From Amborella trichopoda (lineage: Eukaryota; Streptophyta; Magnoliopsida; Amborellales; Amborellaceae): 64,000 nt of DNA. Shown here piece by piece: positions 1 to 11,042 of this stretch; position 1 is the stretch's first letter, and each line of letters begins with the position of its first letter. Both the position numbers and the translations under genes were made by a program. The notes below the pieces were generated by a model. The model was given only the letters and a program-made list of their open reading frames with translations, was not told where the DNA came from and ran no database searches. The stretch covers positions 2,415,869 through 2,479,868 of the forward strand of contig NW_006498233.1 in assembly GCF_000471905.2 (NCBI RefSeq), in the 5' to 3' direction.

Positions 1-254
1 CGTAAAGTACGTACGTACGTACTAGTTACGTACGTACTCTCTCTCCTCCTCCTTCTTCTCTCTCTCTCTTCTCTCTTCTCCTTCTTTCTCTCTCTTCTTC
101 TCATCTCTATACCTCTTTCTCTCTCTTCTTCTTATCTATATCACTTCTTGTCTTTCTGCTTCTCATCTCTATCCCTCTTTCTCTCTCTTTTTCTCATCTT
201 CATCTCTTTGTCTCTCTCTCCTTACTTCTATCTCCCTTTTTGCACTTCATCTGA
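1..254. repeat. ACGT microsatellite followed by a CT-rich low-complexity tract
   Basis: Bases 4-38 are an interrupted (ACGT)n run that passes directly into CTCTCTCC-type sequence with TCTTCTCATCTCTAT phrases until about 254. The same CT-rich phrases recur in the 3' LTR of this element at 11,140-11,335, so the tract is part of U5. The ACGT run is absent from that copy and is matched only beside the assembly gap at 45,781-45,860, so it may be an assembly or sequencing artefact. Confidence 0.8.
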
Positions 255-1250
255 CAAAGTCGATGAAGCCTAGCACCGATTGCATCTTCTCTCTCTTCTT
301 CGTCTAATGCAATCGGTGAAGCCTAGCATCGAGTACATCTTCTCTCTCCTCTTCGTCTAATACAGTCGGTGAGGCCTAATGCTGACTACTTCTTCTCTCT
401 TCTTTATCTAATACAATAAGTGAAGCCTAGCACCGATTGCATCTTCTCTCCTCTTCATCTAATACAGTCATTGAAGCCTAGCGTCGATTGCATATTTTCT
501 CTCGTTTCTGTCTAGTGCAGTCGGTGAAGCCGAGCATCGAGTGCATCTTCTCTCTCTTTTTCGTTGAATACATTCGGTGAAGCCTATTGCCGACTTCATC
601 TTCTCTCTCCTCTTCGTCTATTACAGTCGGTGAAGCTTAGCGCCGACTGCATCTTCTCTCTATTCTTCATCTAATACAGTCGGTGAGCCTAGCGTTGGTT
701 GCATCTTCTCTTACCTCTTCGTCTAATACAATCCGTGAAGCCTACCACCGATTGCATATTCTCTCTCTTCTTCGTCTAATACAGTTGACGAAGCCTAACG
801 CCGACTGCATCTTCTCTCTCCTCTTCATCTAATGCAATCGGTGTTAGCACCGAGTGCATCTTCTCGCCCTTCTTCGTCTAATACAGTTGATGAAGCCTAG
901 CGTCAATTGCATCTTCTCTCTCTTCTCTGTCTAATGTGGTCGACGAAGCTTAGCGTCGACTGCATCTTTTCTCTCTTCTCCTTCCAACCCAACGGGTGAT
1001 GCCCAACGCCGACTGCATCTTCTCTCTCTTCTTTGTCTAATACAGTCGACGAAGCCTTGTGTCGACTACTTCTTTTCTCTCTTCTCCTTCCAACCTAACC
1101 GGCATTGCCCAGCGTCGACTATGTCTTCTTTCTCCTCAATTCTCAAACGCAGCCGACGAAGACAAGTGCCGACTGTGTCTGTCTCTCTCTTCTCTTTTCA
1201 ATCCAACCGGCGATGCTTAACATCGATTGTGTCTTTCACCCTCTTTTCTC
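255..1250 (+). repeat. Tandem array of ~53-bp hairpin units inside the LTR (about 18-19 copies)
   Basis: Each unit has an inverted repeat followed by a pyrimidine spacer and TCGTCTAATA. A clear example at 624-649 pairs CAGTCGGTG with CGCCGACTG across the loop AAGCTTAG. Copies differ mostly in the stem arms. The last units, from about 960, carry a variant spacer (CTTCCAACCYAAC). A shorter version of the array lies in the 3' LTR at 11,335-11,712. Confidence 0.85.
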
Positions 1251-2030
1251 TTCTCTCTTCTCTCACACTCTTCTCCTTCTTTCTTTCTCTTCCTCTCTTT
1301 CTTATTCTCTTACTTCTTACTCTCTCTTTATGATTTTTATTCTTTCTGTTATTCTTTCAATTGATTAAGAAGGTTTGAGATTAGCCTCTTATGATAGTCT
1401 TGTCATTTAGCCATAATGTTGTTATGCCAGAATTACTGTGCCCACTTTATTGCCACGACAGACTAACCATCGTGCCTAGCTAGTCAGTATCGGTATTGCT
1501 GTCTAGTGGTAATCTTGTGAGCAAGTCTGATTTACCAAACCTTTTTTACTACCACGTCAAGCCAATTGTTCACTAGATGAGTCACTATGCTGATCTCCCC
1601 TTCTAGTCAAATTCTTCTCTCCCCCATCTCTCTTCTCTCATTATTCTTTTCTTCTTTAAATGGGTATGCCTGCATGCATTCACCAAGAAGGCCAGGTGAG
1701 GTCTGCTGACCCACATGTCTTATAACCTTTGTCATATATGTGTGATTGCAGAAAACATGAGAATACAAGCCAAGGGAAGCGATTATGAACCAGTTTTATT
1801 ACTGGGGGGCTTTCTTCGTGATCTAAGAGGGTGCCCATGCGAGCCAGCTCGAATAAGTCCCGAACCCACCTTAAATTCCTCTTTCATCGGTTGGTAATAC
1901 CTGCCCTTGTTCTCGAACGAGGTTCTCAAGAGAGCGATCTCAAAACCTCTCGCGTCTCCCCTGAAACCCGAGACATGTGCCGCACGATCGTTCAAGATCC
2001 AGAGAGCGAGATTGAGGCCCCTAACCAGCT

Positions 2031-2048
2031 TGGCGACGCCACTAAGGA
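2031..2048 (+). promoter_or_regulatory. Primer-binding site of element A
   Basis: TGGCGACGCCACTAAGGA begins three bases after the LTR end. It is a two-to-three-mismatch copy of TGGCGACTCCACTGGGGA, which is intact in element B. The sequence starts with TGG, complementary to a tRNA CCA end. Ogre-type elements are reported to prime with a tRNA-Arg; I did not verify the tRNA. Confidence 0.8.
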
Positions 2049-2874
2049 CATACTACCCCTTAGTCGAATCGTTCTTGTTTGGCAAGTTTTTTCTTATTAT
2101 CTGCTTTTTCACACATGACTTATGACTTACGGGTTTTGTAACCCATTCATCCGAATCGGGATTTTCTTATCCCTGCATTTGTGAATGTCCCTGGGAACGA
2201 GTTCCTTCAACTTCGTTCCCAACCATCCTTTTGAGCAAAGACCCTTGGTCTAGCTCTCAGGTTTTGACCTAGATTGGAATTAGGGGTGACCTAAAAGTCC
2301 CAAACTCCCCATCTCCTCGCCCTGGTGGAACTTCCATCAAGGCGCCTTGCATTGGTAGCACATCTGTTGCGCCACACCACATGCACCCAGCCACCGGCAA
2401 GTCACTTGCTGGTTGTATTCCTGAGGTACGCCGAAAGGCTACCCAATCCCTTCTGCAAAAGGCTACCCAGTCCCTTTCTGCAAAAGGCAAGCAAGTTGTC
2501 ATTGCTTCTGTGGGTTGCTGCAAGGCCACCCCTCACATTCCTGCACCACAATGAGTCTCTATCCCTAGAGGCTCAACGCATCGAGGCGGAAGCCCTACGG
2601 TCTCCACCCCTCGCACACACCACAAGGCTCGTGGATCACCCACTCAAGCCACACCTCGGGGCAACCCTTGTGTTGCAAGTTCGGGAACCGCCTCTTGCCC
2701 TTAGCCTTGGCCAGCTGATTCACCCCGAGCCATGGCTTCTTCCATTTGGCATGCACCTTCAATAGCCACAACCTTGGCCACAAAGAGCTCAACGCCCTCA
2801 TCTTCACGACCTGTGCCCATGGGGCCAACAACCTCTTGGTGCTCAGGCATATCATAAACTACAGGCACTTCTTC
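2049..2874 (+). pseudogene. Leader / start of the polyprotein region of element A, decayed
   Basis: This matches the region after the PBS in elements D (24,645-25,250) and E (reversed, 53,100-53,760). Shared landmarks are TTAGTCGA after the PBS, then AACCCATTCATC and TTCTTATCCC, and later a stretch reading CTTGCATTGGTAG. D and E have a possible start codon (Met-Ala before LFNPFI); here the codon is lost (TTTTGTAACCC). The frames are broken and no gag domain follows. The gene-containing part of this element is instead on the opposite strand. Confidence 0.6.
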
Positions 2875-5442
2875 TCACGTCATAGCCCCTGCCTTAGTCG
2901 GGGCACTAAGCCCCTGATGCACGAAGGCCACATCAACATTAGAGCCCCTTTCTGGAGCAGTTGCTTTAGGGCCTTTAGCCTCGCCAGTCTCCATTGGAGC
3001 CTTCTCTGACTCAGAAACTACCCTTGGACTCAAGGGTGCCCCCCCAAGATTTGGAGTCCCTTCCCGATCAGAAGTAATAATAACAGGCTCAGAAGAGCCG
3101 GAGTCGTCTACTTCAGTCTCTGAAGAAGAAGAAAACAAATTTGGGAAAACAGAAGATGGTGGAGAAAGCACAAAAGGTGATACTATTGGAGTTGCTAAAA
3201 GATCAAAAGAGGAAGAGCTACCTCCTGGTTCTGACATCACAAGAAGGGTGGCACTCTTACGCCTTTGAGTACACCCACCAACTAAAGATCGTGCACGAGT
3301 GTCGGCAGCGGTCGAGAATTTTCTTTTCTTCCCCTTTGTTGGAGTAGGAGTGGCCGCTTCAGAACTCCCACCTTTAGAAGGGCCTCCAAACAATTTACTA
3401 TTAGCACCGCTCCCAATTAGTGCATTCAAGTCCTGTGTGGGACGCTCCTCAAAACTAGGGACATGCCGACCCTCATTCCACTTGAAGATGGAACTAAGAT
3501 TATAAAAAATACTTCCGGTTCTCGCCTTCATCGTAAGAAATTTTTGCGAGGCTTCATCAGCTGTTATCTCATGCAAAAACCCTAGGGCTTGCCAATTAGA
3601 GGGATTGTCTAAGACAAATACCGTGTCAAGAGCAGGAGTATCCACTAGTCTCCTCTGCCTGGTATCCTGCCGCCAATTATTGTTCTCCCCTTTCCAAGGG
3701 TGATCTTTATCCCAATATCCCTTGCTAGTGATTCTCCTCCAGTTCACATAGGCCTTGGTTTGCCCAAGTGAGGTAACATATATTTGTTGTTTTTTGTCAT
3801 TTCTAGACACATGAACTAAGTGGTCTGTATATGCTCTGGCAGCCAGCACTCATGGAAAGTTCCAAGCTCTTCCGTTTTTCCCTTGTTCACCTTACCCTGG
3901 CACTTTTCGAAAAACACCGAGAAGGGGTAGCTTTGATCAAGCCCGTGCTAATGGGCGAAGCAGTGAGGGAAATACCCCTCTAATCTGGCACTGTGTGGAG
4001 TTCGATAAGGTAGAACTCCCCCTCTGATGCTCAGGATGAACATAAGCTCCTTAATGGTTGTTTGAGCACTGTCTAGCTCTTTCCCCAATTCATCAATAAA
4101 AGCACGGCAGTCAGGCTCCTGACTGGAAATGGGACCCATCTCATGTTCAAAGAGTGATTCCCAAATAAACCCCGAGCCTCCCCTGGGGCATGGAAGATAG
4201 CCTTCTAGTTGGCAATCCTCATTAAGAAGGGCCACAGTTTATCTCCTGAGCCCTGGTGCCTGATATAGGTGTCCGGGAAATAGGGCCCGAGCCACTCGTA
4301 CACGTAATGCACGGAGAATGGAGTATTAAAATCCCCAGGAAATGGCTCCTCTCCTACAATACCATTCCCTCCGTCTTTGACTTTGTAGGCCTTTCCATGG
4401 GAGATGGCCCCCATGCCATGGTAAATATTACACAAAACCGGTTGAGCAAGGGCATACTCATGCCCCCTCGCCTTGTCGCAAGCCACATATAATACGCCTG
4501 AATGAATGTCGTCTGCCCATCCTGGGAGCACGAACTTGCACAAAAACAAGGTCAAATATGCAAGACACAGTCATCACTGGTCTCGAGTTAATACACGGGA
4601 GGTGTCCTCTTTGCAACTACCTTCCCTTTCCCTTCTGGAGTGCCTTGACCACCTTTAGGATAGTCCCCCCAAAAGAATTTCACCCATTCCATGAAGGTGA
4701 CCCGACCATTGCTAGACTGGACAGCGATAAATTGCCAAGCCTCGAAGATCTTTTGAAGACTGACAGGCGGCTCTTCGTCCCCCAAGCTAGAGCCACCAAA
4801 GATGGCTGAGTTCTGGGGCACGAACTCGTCATACATAGCCCCGATTATTGGAAGGCCCCCAATAAAATGAAGATGTAGCAAAGATATTCTTGCTTCCCCA
4901 TGCCCTAAGAAGCCAGGTATTGCTAACGTGGCTCCATGTCTCCAGTAACACCTTTATAATATTAGACCACCGATCATAGTAGCTTCACAAACACTGGACT
5001 GCTACAAATAGTGAAGCACGTTCAAGAGTACTTCTGTATGACACCAACACTTTGGCGGTCTTGGAAGAGTATCCCTTCAAGTATTGGTGCTTCCCCTGAA
5101 TTCGGAGGCCTTTTACTGACCACATTAGTAGCCCTTTGCCTGTAACATTCACTTTCCTAGGGTATGCAAGTTCTCTTCGAAAGCTATGTTCCTACGCATA
5201 CAATGAAGAAGTGCCATCTCTTCTTAAATACTGACATTGCCGTCATTGCCCTCGTGTACTTCCAAATTAACGGGGTCAGTAATGAAAGTGACACTGAGGG
5301 GCCACTCTGGTTTGCATACTTGCTTGGTCGGCCAAATGGGCTCACCCCTTGATAAAACCTCCCCTGTAAAGTCCCAGGTAAAAACTTCCCCCCCCCTTGG
5401 AAGCCTCTTCGCATCCGAAATTTGGTAGGAAGAATCATCCAT
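2875..5442 (-). pseudogene. Plant mobile domain (PMD-C-like) protein gene, antisense to its host element, broken
   Basis: The minus strand encodes a recognisable but frameshifted protein. From its start near 5,442 come an N-terminal part (MDDSSYQISDAKRLP), then at about 4,930-4,830 a segment with GEARISLLHLHFIGGLPIIG and YDEFVP. Next, 4,555-4,205 holds FLCKFVLPGWADD, HEYALAQPVLCNIYHGMGAI and VYEWLGPYFPD. These are the expected order of PMD motifs (GLPI.G..YDE..P, then LA.AVL..IY, then a W/Y-rich end). A 324-aa tail frame (3,849-2,875) is Ser/Pro/acidic-rich with basic patches KGKKRKF and QRRK that could be nuclear signals. Several stops and at least two frameshifts break it. PMD proteins act in silencing and gene expression in plants, and PMD genes are known passengers of gypsy-like and MULE elements. 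The tail could be a separate exon or gene. Confidence 0.75.
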
Positions 5443-6487
5443 GACAGAAGATTCACTCCCAAAATAAATATTATTAAAAGCACTAGATCAGCATGAGCTG
5501 TGTTTGCTAACGCTTAGCGCTACTGTGCGCTCGAAGTCTAGTGCCGATTGAATCTGCCAATGTCCGGCGCCGGCTGTACCTTCCAATACCCAGTGTCACA
5601 ATGGCTAGCATAGGCTGAGTCTGTCGACTCGCTACACCGGTTGAGCTTGTCAATACCCAGCGCCGGTTGAGTGCCAAATGGCTAGCGCTGGCTGAGTTTG
5701 TCAACGCTCTGTGCCAGTTGAGCTTGTCCATGCTCAACACCGGTTGCGATTGTCAACGTCTAGCTTCGACTGTATTTAGATCTCTCACACGTGCCACAGA
5801 TTCTATGTGTGACACCTTGAGCTCTGCTATGCTGATTGACGACCGTCGCCACGTCCTTCAACGCTGCTTGACACACGTATGAATGTCAACCATCACCAAG
5901 TCTCGCTGCTCTGCTTGACTTGTGACGGTTTACCTTCAGTAACCATTCATTTCTCTGGACCCTTTGGTTTCCACTGGAACTCCTCTCTCATTCCCGAAAA
6001 ACTTTTATAAAAACCATTAACGACGTCAGGAAAAACCTTAAAAGCATCGAAAAACTCCCAAGATTCATGAAAATTCCCACGGCTGCAGTTCCCGTCTCTT
6101 CTACCCTCGAAGCTGCAACTGGAACCTCCCCTGTTTCCCGGTGAACTCCCTGCAAACTCCTGCAACTCCTCCTTTTTCAGCAAACCCTTGACAATCTTGC
6201 CGAAGTCTTCCCTGTGAGGCTTGCCGGAACACTTGCTCCTTGAACTTCACCAAATCCTCAGCAGAATTTCACCAAATCCTCAGCAGAATTCTTTCTTTCC
6301 AAAACCTTCCCTACAAGACCGTTGTTGGAATCCCACTGATTCCCAAAAAACCTTCCTTACAAAACTATTGCCAGAATCCTTGGCTACTTGCTAGAGCTTC
6401 TACTGCGCACCCTCTACTCAACGATAAAATTTTGTTTAAGTCATTTTCTTCCTCCAGGGAAAAGTGAAGACAATGGGGTTTTACCCC
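5443..6487 (-). other. 5' leader of the antisense PMD gene
   Basis: This lies between the antisense TATA box and the first PMD codons. It has no long frame of its own. It contains short direct repeats (AATTTCACCAAATCCTCAGC, 6,247-6,285), a 78-codon open stretch at 6,183-5,947 without recognisable domains, and a 26-bp-period array next to the coding start. At about 1 kb it is long for a leader, so an intron is possible. Confidence 0.45.
5515..5775. repeat. 26-bp tandem array, proximal to the PMD coding start
   Basis: Successive units such as CGGTTGAGCTTGTCAATACC plus CAGCGC repeat every 25-26 bases, about nine to ten times, with strong divergence. The same period and similar core (GCGCYGGCTG) recur at 6,690-7,110, so related arrays bracket the antisense promoter and leader. 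Confidence 0.75.
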
Positions 6488-6497
6488 CTTATATAGC
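6488..6497 (-). promoter_or_regulatory. Antisense TATA box for the PMD gene
   Basis: The minus strand reads GCTATATAAGGGGGTAAAAC just upstream of the antisense leader. Element E has GGTATAAAGGGGAAGAAACC at its own antisense gene (45,607). Both are followed by ACCCCA and preceded by a CTGAGTTTTT / CCAGTTTTTGAGGGG-like stretch, so the two look like one homologous promoter. Confidence 0.6.
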
Positions 6498-6689
6498 CAA
6501 CGCTACCCTCAAATGCCCCTCAAAAACTGGGAACTCCAGTCGCGTCCAAGGAAAGTCAAGCGACGATGAGCTGGGTCTGGCTTCAATTAGAGGCCCAAGG
6601 TAAATCTCATCATGGCTTGAAAAATTCCAATAAAAGGGCTGGACCGGATTGATATCGGGTCATGTCTCAAATATCGATCCATACCCCGC

Positions 6690-7110
6690 GCCGACTATGC
6701 AGTCGAAGTTACCTAACGCCGATTGTGTTTCACCAACCATAGCGTCGGCTATGTGCTCAGCAACTCAGCGCCGCCTATGTTTTGCCAACCACAGTACCAG
6801 CTGTTTGCTCAGCAACTCAACGATGGCTGTGTTTCACAAACCATAGCGCCATTTGTGTGCTCGGCAACTCAGGGCTGACTGTGTCCAAGCAATATCGTAG
6901 CGCCGATTGTGTGTCTAGCAACTCAGCGCCGGCTGTGTTCAAGCAATGGAACGGGCTGTCCTCAGTGTCGGCTGTGTTTTTAACAATCCAGTGTCGACTG
7001 ACTGGTTAAGAAGCAGTGTTGACCGCCTTCTGTGCCAGTTGTGTTTTCAAAGACTTAGTGCCGACTGACTGCTCAAGAAATAATGGTGGCTACACCTGAC
7101 GCCGGTTGTA
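6690..7110. repeat. 26-bp tandem array upstream of the antisense promoter
   Basis: Units of exactly 26 bp start with CGGCTGTG / CGCCTATG and end with CAACTCAGCGC, repeated about 15 times with a few 28-bp or longer variants near 6,890 and 6,930. It lies on the far side of the antisense TATA box from the array at 5,515-5,775. Confidence 0.8.
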
Positions 7111-7154
7111 TTTCAAGCAGCCTATTATTGCCTACTCCAGGCCGAAGCCTTGTG

Positions 7155-7560
7155 TGTCCTGTCACCCTCAGTGGAGTTGCACCAAAGCTGTGACCCATCA
7201 TCCCCAATGGAGTCAAGAACAGGCCACTGTCCGTCATCCTCAGTAAGAGTCACACCCATACTGCAACCCATTATCCCCAGTGGAGTTAGGGTCATTATTA
7301 CCTCTCTAATCCCCAGTGGATCTGTTTCACACCAAGCTATCTTATCCCCAGGGACTCGGCTTACTTGTCAAAAGCCAATTCTCCAAGGAGTCTTATCTTT
7401 CGCTGCAGGGAGTCATGCTTGCCCCCCTAATCCCTAGTGATGTCCGCTTCCGTTCGTCATTCATCTTTGGGCCACCATCTCCATCTGAGCCCTCTGCTTG
7501 TGTACGACATTAACCATTTTATCTCCAGGGAGTCGGATTGTCATCCACAGACCTATTCCT
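7155..7560 (+). repeat. Degenerate array with a core matching the PBS complement
   Basis: The phrase ATCCCCAGTGGAGTT and variants recur about every 35-45 bases (for example 7,160, 7,195, 7,274, 7,307, 7,345). The copy at 7,274-7,286 has TCCCCAGTGGAGT, 13 bases identical to the complement of the family PBS. Comparable arrays sit at the same place in D (30,930-31,290) and E (42,870-43,150, reversed). Confidence 0.7.
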
Positions 7561-7574
7561 CATGGAGCTCCACC

Positions 7575-8165
7575 TACATGGTGACCCACACAACGGTCTA
7601 GATGCACGACCTTAAACTGCATGGTCTAAACTAAATGACCTTAAACTGTAGCGGAGGTCTAGTTGTATGACTTTAAACTGCACGGTTCTAGTTGCATGAC
7701 TCTAAAACTGCATTATCATGGTTCAAACTATATGACCTTAAACTGTAGTGGAGGTCTAGCTGCACGACCTTAAACTGCATGGTCCTAAATGCATGACTTT
7801 AAAACTGCATAACCATGGTCCAAACTATATGACCTTAAACTGTAGTGGAGGTCTAGTTGCACGACCTTAAACTGCACAGTCCTAGTTGCATGACTTTAAA
7901 ACTGCATAACCATGGTCCAAACTAATTGACCTTAAACTGTAGCGGAGGTCTGATTGCATCACCTTAAACTGCGCGGTCCTAGTTGCATGACTCTAAACTG
8001 CATAACCTTGGTGCAAACTATACGACCTTAAACTGCAAGGTCCTAGTTTTATGACTTTAAACTGCATAACCACAGTCCAGGTTTATGACCCTAAAACCAT
8101 AGTACATGTCCTGGCCGCACGACGTTAAACTATTTTGCATAGGTCCCGGAGGCATGACCTTAAAA
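7575..8165 (+). repeat. GACCTTAAACTGCA satellite array of element A
   Basis: About 17 monomers of ~30-38 bp share TGACYTTAAACTGCA. Between 7,630 and 8,000 three monomer types alternate (ending GCATAACCATGG, GTAGTGGAGGTC and GCACGGTCCTAG), giving a higher-order period near 100 bp. The array ends in the conserved GACGTTAAAC / GCATGACCTTAAA module at 8,100-8,165, also present in D, E and G. Confidence 0.85.
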
Positions 8166-8900
8166 CTCACCCCCACGTGCGCGACACCTTTTACATGCAT
8201 CTTCATGCAGTCTTCCCTAACCCATTCATGTGCGCGCACCACCTTTACTATCTCCGCAGTGAGTTCTTTCCATCATCATTCTACATCATTCCCAAGTAAG
8301 TCTCACCCACGCTCACAAAATGGCGAACCATCCTACCACCCATACTCATCGTAAGCTAGTGGATCACTATTTTTCGCCCATCTTTCATACCTCATCCGTC
8401 TTTCAGAAGTAGCCTCGTGCCATCTCCCACACACTGAGCTAAACCACTATCATACTCACTTCATGGCCCCTACAGACTACTATCCATCCCCATTATGATC
8501 CAGCTGTATGACTTTAAACTGTAGTGCACATCCTGGCTGTATGACGTTAAAAGGCTTCGCACAGGTCTCGAGGGCATGACCTTAAACGCCTTCACAAAAA
8601 ATGATGAAATAACGAGCATGGTGTATACCTTAATAAGGGAACGCCATGAGTAAAAATGACTAATGGGCGTGGTCACTAAACCATGAGTAAAAGAGTTTCA
8701 TGAATAAAAACGGGTATGGTGAAAACCTGAAAATGGCATCGTGAGTAAAAATGAAAGAATAAGGGTGGACATGGCCTTAAGGTTAGGGGTAAAAGAGATA
8801 AAAAGAAGTTGGTAAAAACCGTTGCTACATCATTGCTTCCCAAGTTCAAGTGAAATTCCATAAAGGACGCTTGGACCAATAAATAGGTTATTGCAGTGCT
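8166..8900 (+). other. Conserved 3' non-coding cassette of element A
   Basis: There are two parts. First, 8,166-8,480 contains ACATGCATCTTCATGC, CCCAAGTAAGTCTCACCC and ACAAAATGGCGA, as in D (32,000-32,420) and E reversed. A second GACGTTAAA module follows at about 8,500-8,590. Then 8,600-8,830 repeats CATGAGTAAAAATGA and ATGGTGAAAACC, as in C, D, E and G. No coding potential is visible, yet the order is kept in divergent elements. Confidence 0.65.
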
Positions 8901-9670
8901 CAACAGGCGGCTTCAGCCCACACTCAAAAAGCAAAAATCTCTGGTGTCACAATGTCAAGATAAAAAAAAAATACAAGCTTCAAGGAACAGTTTCGATATC
9001 CTGAGTTTAGTTGAAAATAGGACTCGAAAGACAGAATACTCGCCTAGACGGCAAGACAAGTCCCTTGAGGAAGAGCCTCATTCTCATGAGGTCACAAACA
9101 CACTTTAAAAATAAACTCTATGAAGGCAAGAAACTGACAAAGCCAGGATAAACCTGTCAGAGACATTAGCTTGCCTTGCCGACATGCCCAGACCTTCGGG
9201 AACGACTAATAAAACTGCCCACGATTGGGCCCAGTAGATAGGACCTATAGTGCTATTCTGACTGTCAAAAGAAAACCTAGTGTAGTAGCAAACAGCACAG
9301 ACCAATGGTACTTCAACAAACAAACAAACCTAAACCAAATGGGAACAATGCCCTGCGACTTGGTACTCAATTGCTAGACAGGCCTGATTCTGACGGACAA
9401 GTCTGTACAAAATCCACAGCTTCGGAATCACAAACAGTCCACATGAGGGTGAGGACTCGACAAGATCCCTAAAAAAAGTCGCTTCTGCCCCTGAAGTCTC
9501 TACAGATGGACCCGTGAACAATGCATCCCTACGTCTGAGCATCCTAGTTACACCATTACGGGAATCTCCTTGACGTTCACGTGTTCCTATGGCTAGGAAG
9601 AAAAAACTAATATAGCCTACAAAAAACTTTTTGAACGTTGTCCTTCTCGCTTATCTTGAAGCACAACATT
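8901..9670 (+). other. Distal 3' untranslated part of element A
   Basis: No gene is visible here. The stretch matches D at 32,880-33,690: GAAGGCAAGAAACTGAC, then AACCTGTCAGAGAC / AACCTGCCAGAGAC, and finally the phrase GAAGCACAACATTC that precedes the PPT in several elements. It differs from the equivalent part of C, which has other repeats. Confidence 0.55.
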
Positions 9671-9683
9671 CAGTTGGGGAAGC
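9671..9683 (+). promoter_or_regulatory. Polypurine tract of element A
   Basis: CAGTTGGGGAAGC directly precedes the first base of the 3' LTR (TGTTTGAACACATTTTT). Equivalent tracts are GTGGGGCATGC in D, and GTAGGGCATGC and CTAGGGCAAGC reversed in E and G. The upstream phrase GAAGCACAA is shared. Confidence 0.75.
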
Positions 9684-10067
9684 TGTTTGAACACATTTTT
9701 CAGCACCTTGGTCCCTGATGCGGAATAAAGAGGAAGTAGGTCAATAAAGCCTACAAAATGAGTGGAAATTTTGACAGTCTCATAATTGCCCCTGAATTGG
9801 TCAAGAGCTTCATCAACACTTCAAAAGACCACCTGCTAAGTTTCATCGTGATCAGACATGTTTAAGTCAGTGAACACAGAAATAATTTCAGCAAAATCGG
9901 CCTCTAGCACCCTGAAATGGACCCCGTATAACTGGAACTAACTTTTTCAGTGCATCAAATCGCTGTGCGACCACTGCCAATAGATCTCAAAAACCCATAT
10001 GGTCCAAGTTTTGGCTTAATCAAACACTATATAACAAAGTTATAAGCAAAACATTGAAAAAAGAGGA

Positions 10068-10090
10068 GCTGCACACTATGCCTGTGTGGC
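10068..10090 (+). promoter_or_regulatory. U3 stem-loop, element A version
   Basis: GCTGCACA pairs with TGTGTGGC across CTATGCC (two G-T pairs). D has GCCGCACG/CGTGCGGC at the same place, so the fourth-from-loop pairs differ on both arms in a way that keeps pairing. Confidence 0.55.
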
Positions 10091-10992
10091 CACCTTGCAC
10101 CAAAACACCATTGAAGGTGGTTGCTTTTACAGTAACAAGCAGTGACTTTTGGGGCTTATATCTCACTCGTTCCAAGTCAGATCGCTCTCAAATTTTGTGA
10201 GCGTTTTCATCTCATCAAGACGAACTATTCGATATGTGGTGTGCCTTGGGACAACGTTTAAACATGGAGAAAACTAGAGAGAAGTTGCTGATCCATGAAG
10301 GAAGTTGCAGAAATTTAGCAGCATCATGCTGCACTCTGGTGACTAAATCACGACCCTCACATACTCGATCGGGATGAAACTAATTTCATTATGTGTGTAA
10401 AGTCCCAGACTATCTTTGGTCCGAACCTTACGTATGATGAACGGTTGGATTTCACACACAGAGGCGTCGAAGTTGCTATAAATTTCGACCATCGGATTTC
10501 AAGATTTCGGTCAAAAACTCACGACAACGAAATCTTCATCCGAACACGAAATCAAGCTATGTTTGTTACAACGTGATCGTAACAACGTGCTCAGTGTGAT
10601 TCAACGAAGAAATCATGAAGAAACATAAAGGAACGAGCACACTATCGATCCGAAGTCTTCAAGATTTATCCAAAATTCAAGTCTCATTATCATAGCTTAA
10701 AAACATGATTTATGGCTCGAAGTTTGTATCAAATCGATCACCATGCTGAGCCCCACAAGAAAATAATCATCTTTCGATCAAATAGGCATTAGAACAATCT
10801 CGGATCAATTATGAAAGATCAGGCAAGTTCTCGGGCAGCAGCAAGGACTGTTCTAAAATTCCAGACATTGTTTGGTGGGGGCAAAACAATCCTTTTGTAC
10901 CCATTTTTCGAATTTATTTTAATTCAATTAAATTATAATTATCTTCAATTCTAGGTAGTATTTGAGTATCCACCCATGTTTGGGCCCAATAT

Positions 10993-11042
10993 TATATAAA
11001 ATGCTAAACCTAATTGTAAGAGACCTTGGATCATTCAATAAA
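10993..11042 (+). promoter_or_regulatory. LTR TATA box and AATAAA signal, element A
   Basis: TATATAAA at 10,993-11,000 follows the conserved CCCATGTTTGGGCCCAA phrase. AATAAA at 11,037-11,042 lies ~40 bases downstream. The short spacing means R is short and the CT/hairpin DNA downstream belongs to U5. Confidence 0.65.

Larger units (their letters stand above)
1..2027 (+). mobile_element. Element A: 5' LTR of a Tat/Ogre-like Ty3/gypsy element, cut by window edge
   Basis: This is the U5 end of a long terminal repeat. The last bases read ATTGAGGCCCCTAACCA and are followed three bases later by a primer-binding site, as at the ends of the other LTRs in the window (24,623; 36,496; reversed at 11,746, 38,209 and 59,129). 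The stretch 1,700-2,027 matches the same part of those LTRs, including GTGATCTAAGAGGG and the conserved TGATTGCAG at 1,743-1,751 that looks like a 3' splice site. U3 and the TATA box lie before base 1. The rest is pyrimidine-rich DNA and a tandem array. Confidence 0.85.

Noticed and set aside
255-1250. CRISPR-like appearance of regular repeats
   Set aside because: Repeats and spacers are both degenerate, the period is in a plant LTR, and there are no cas genes.
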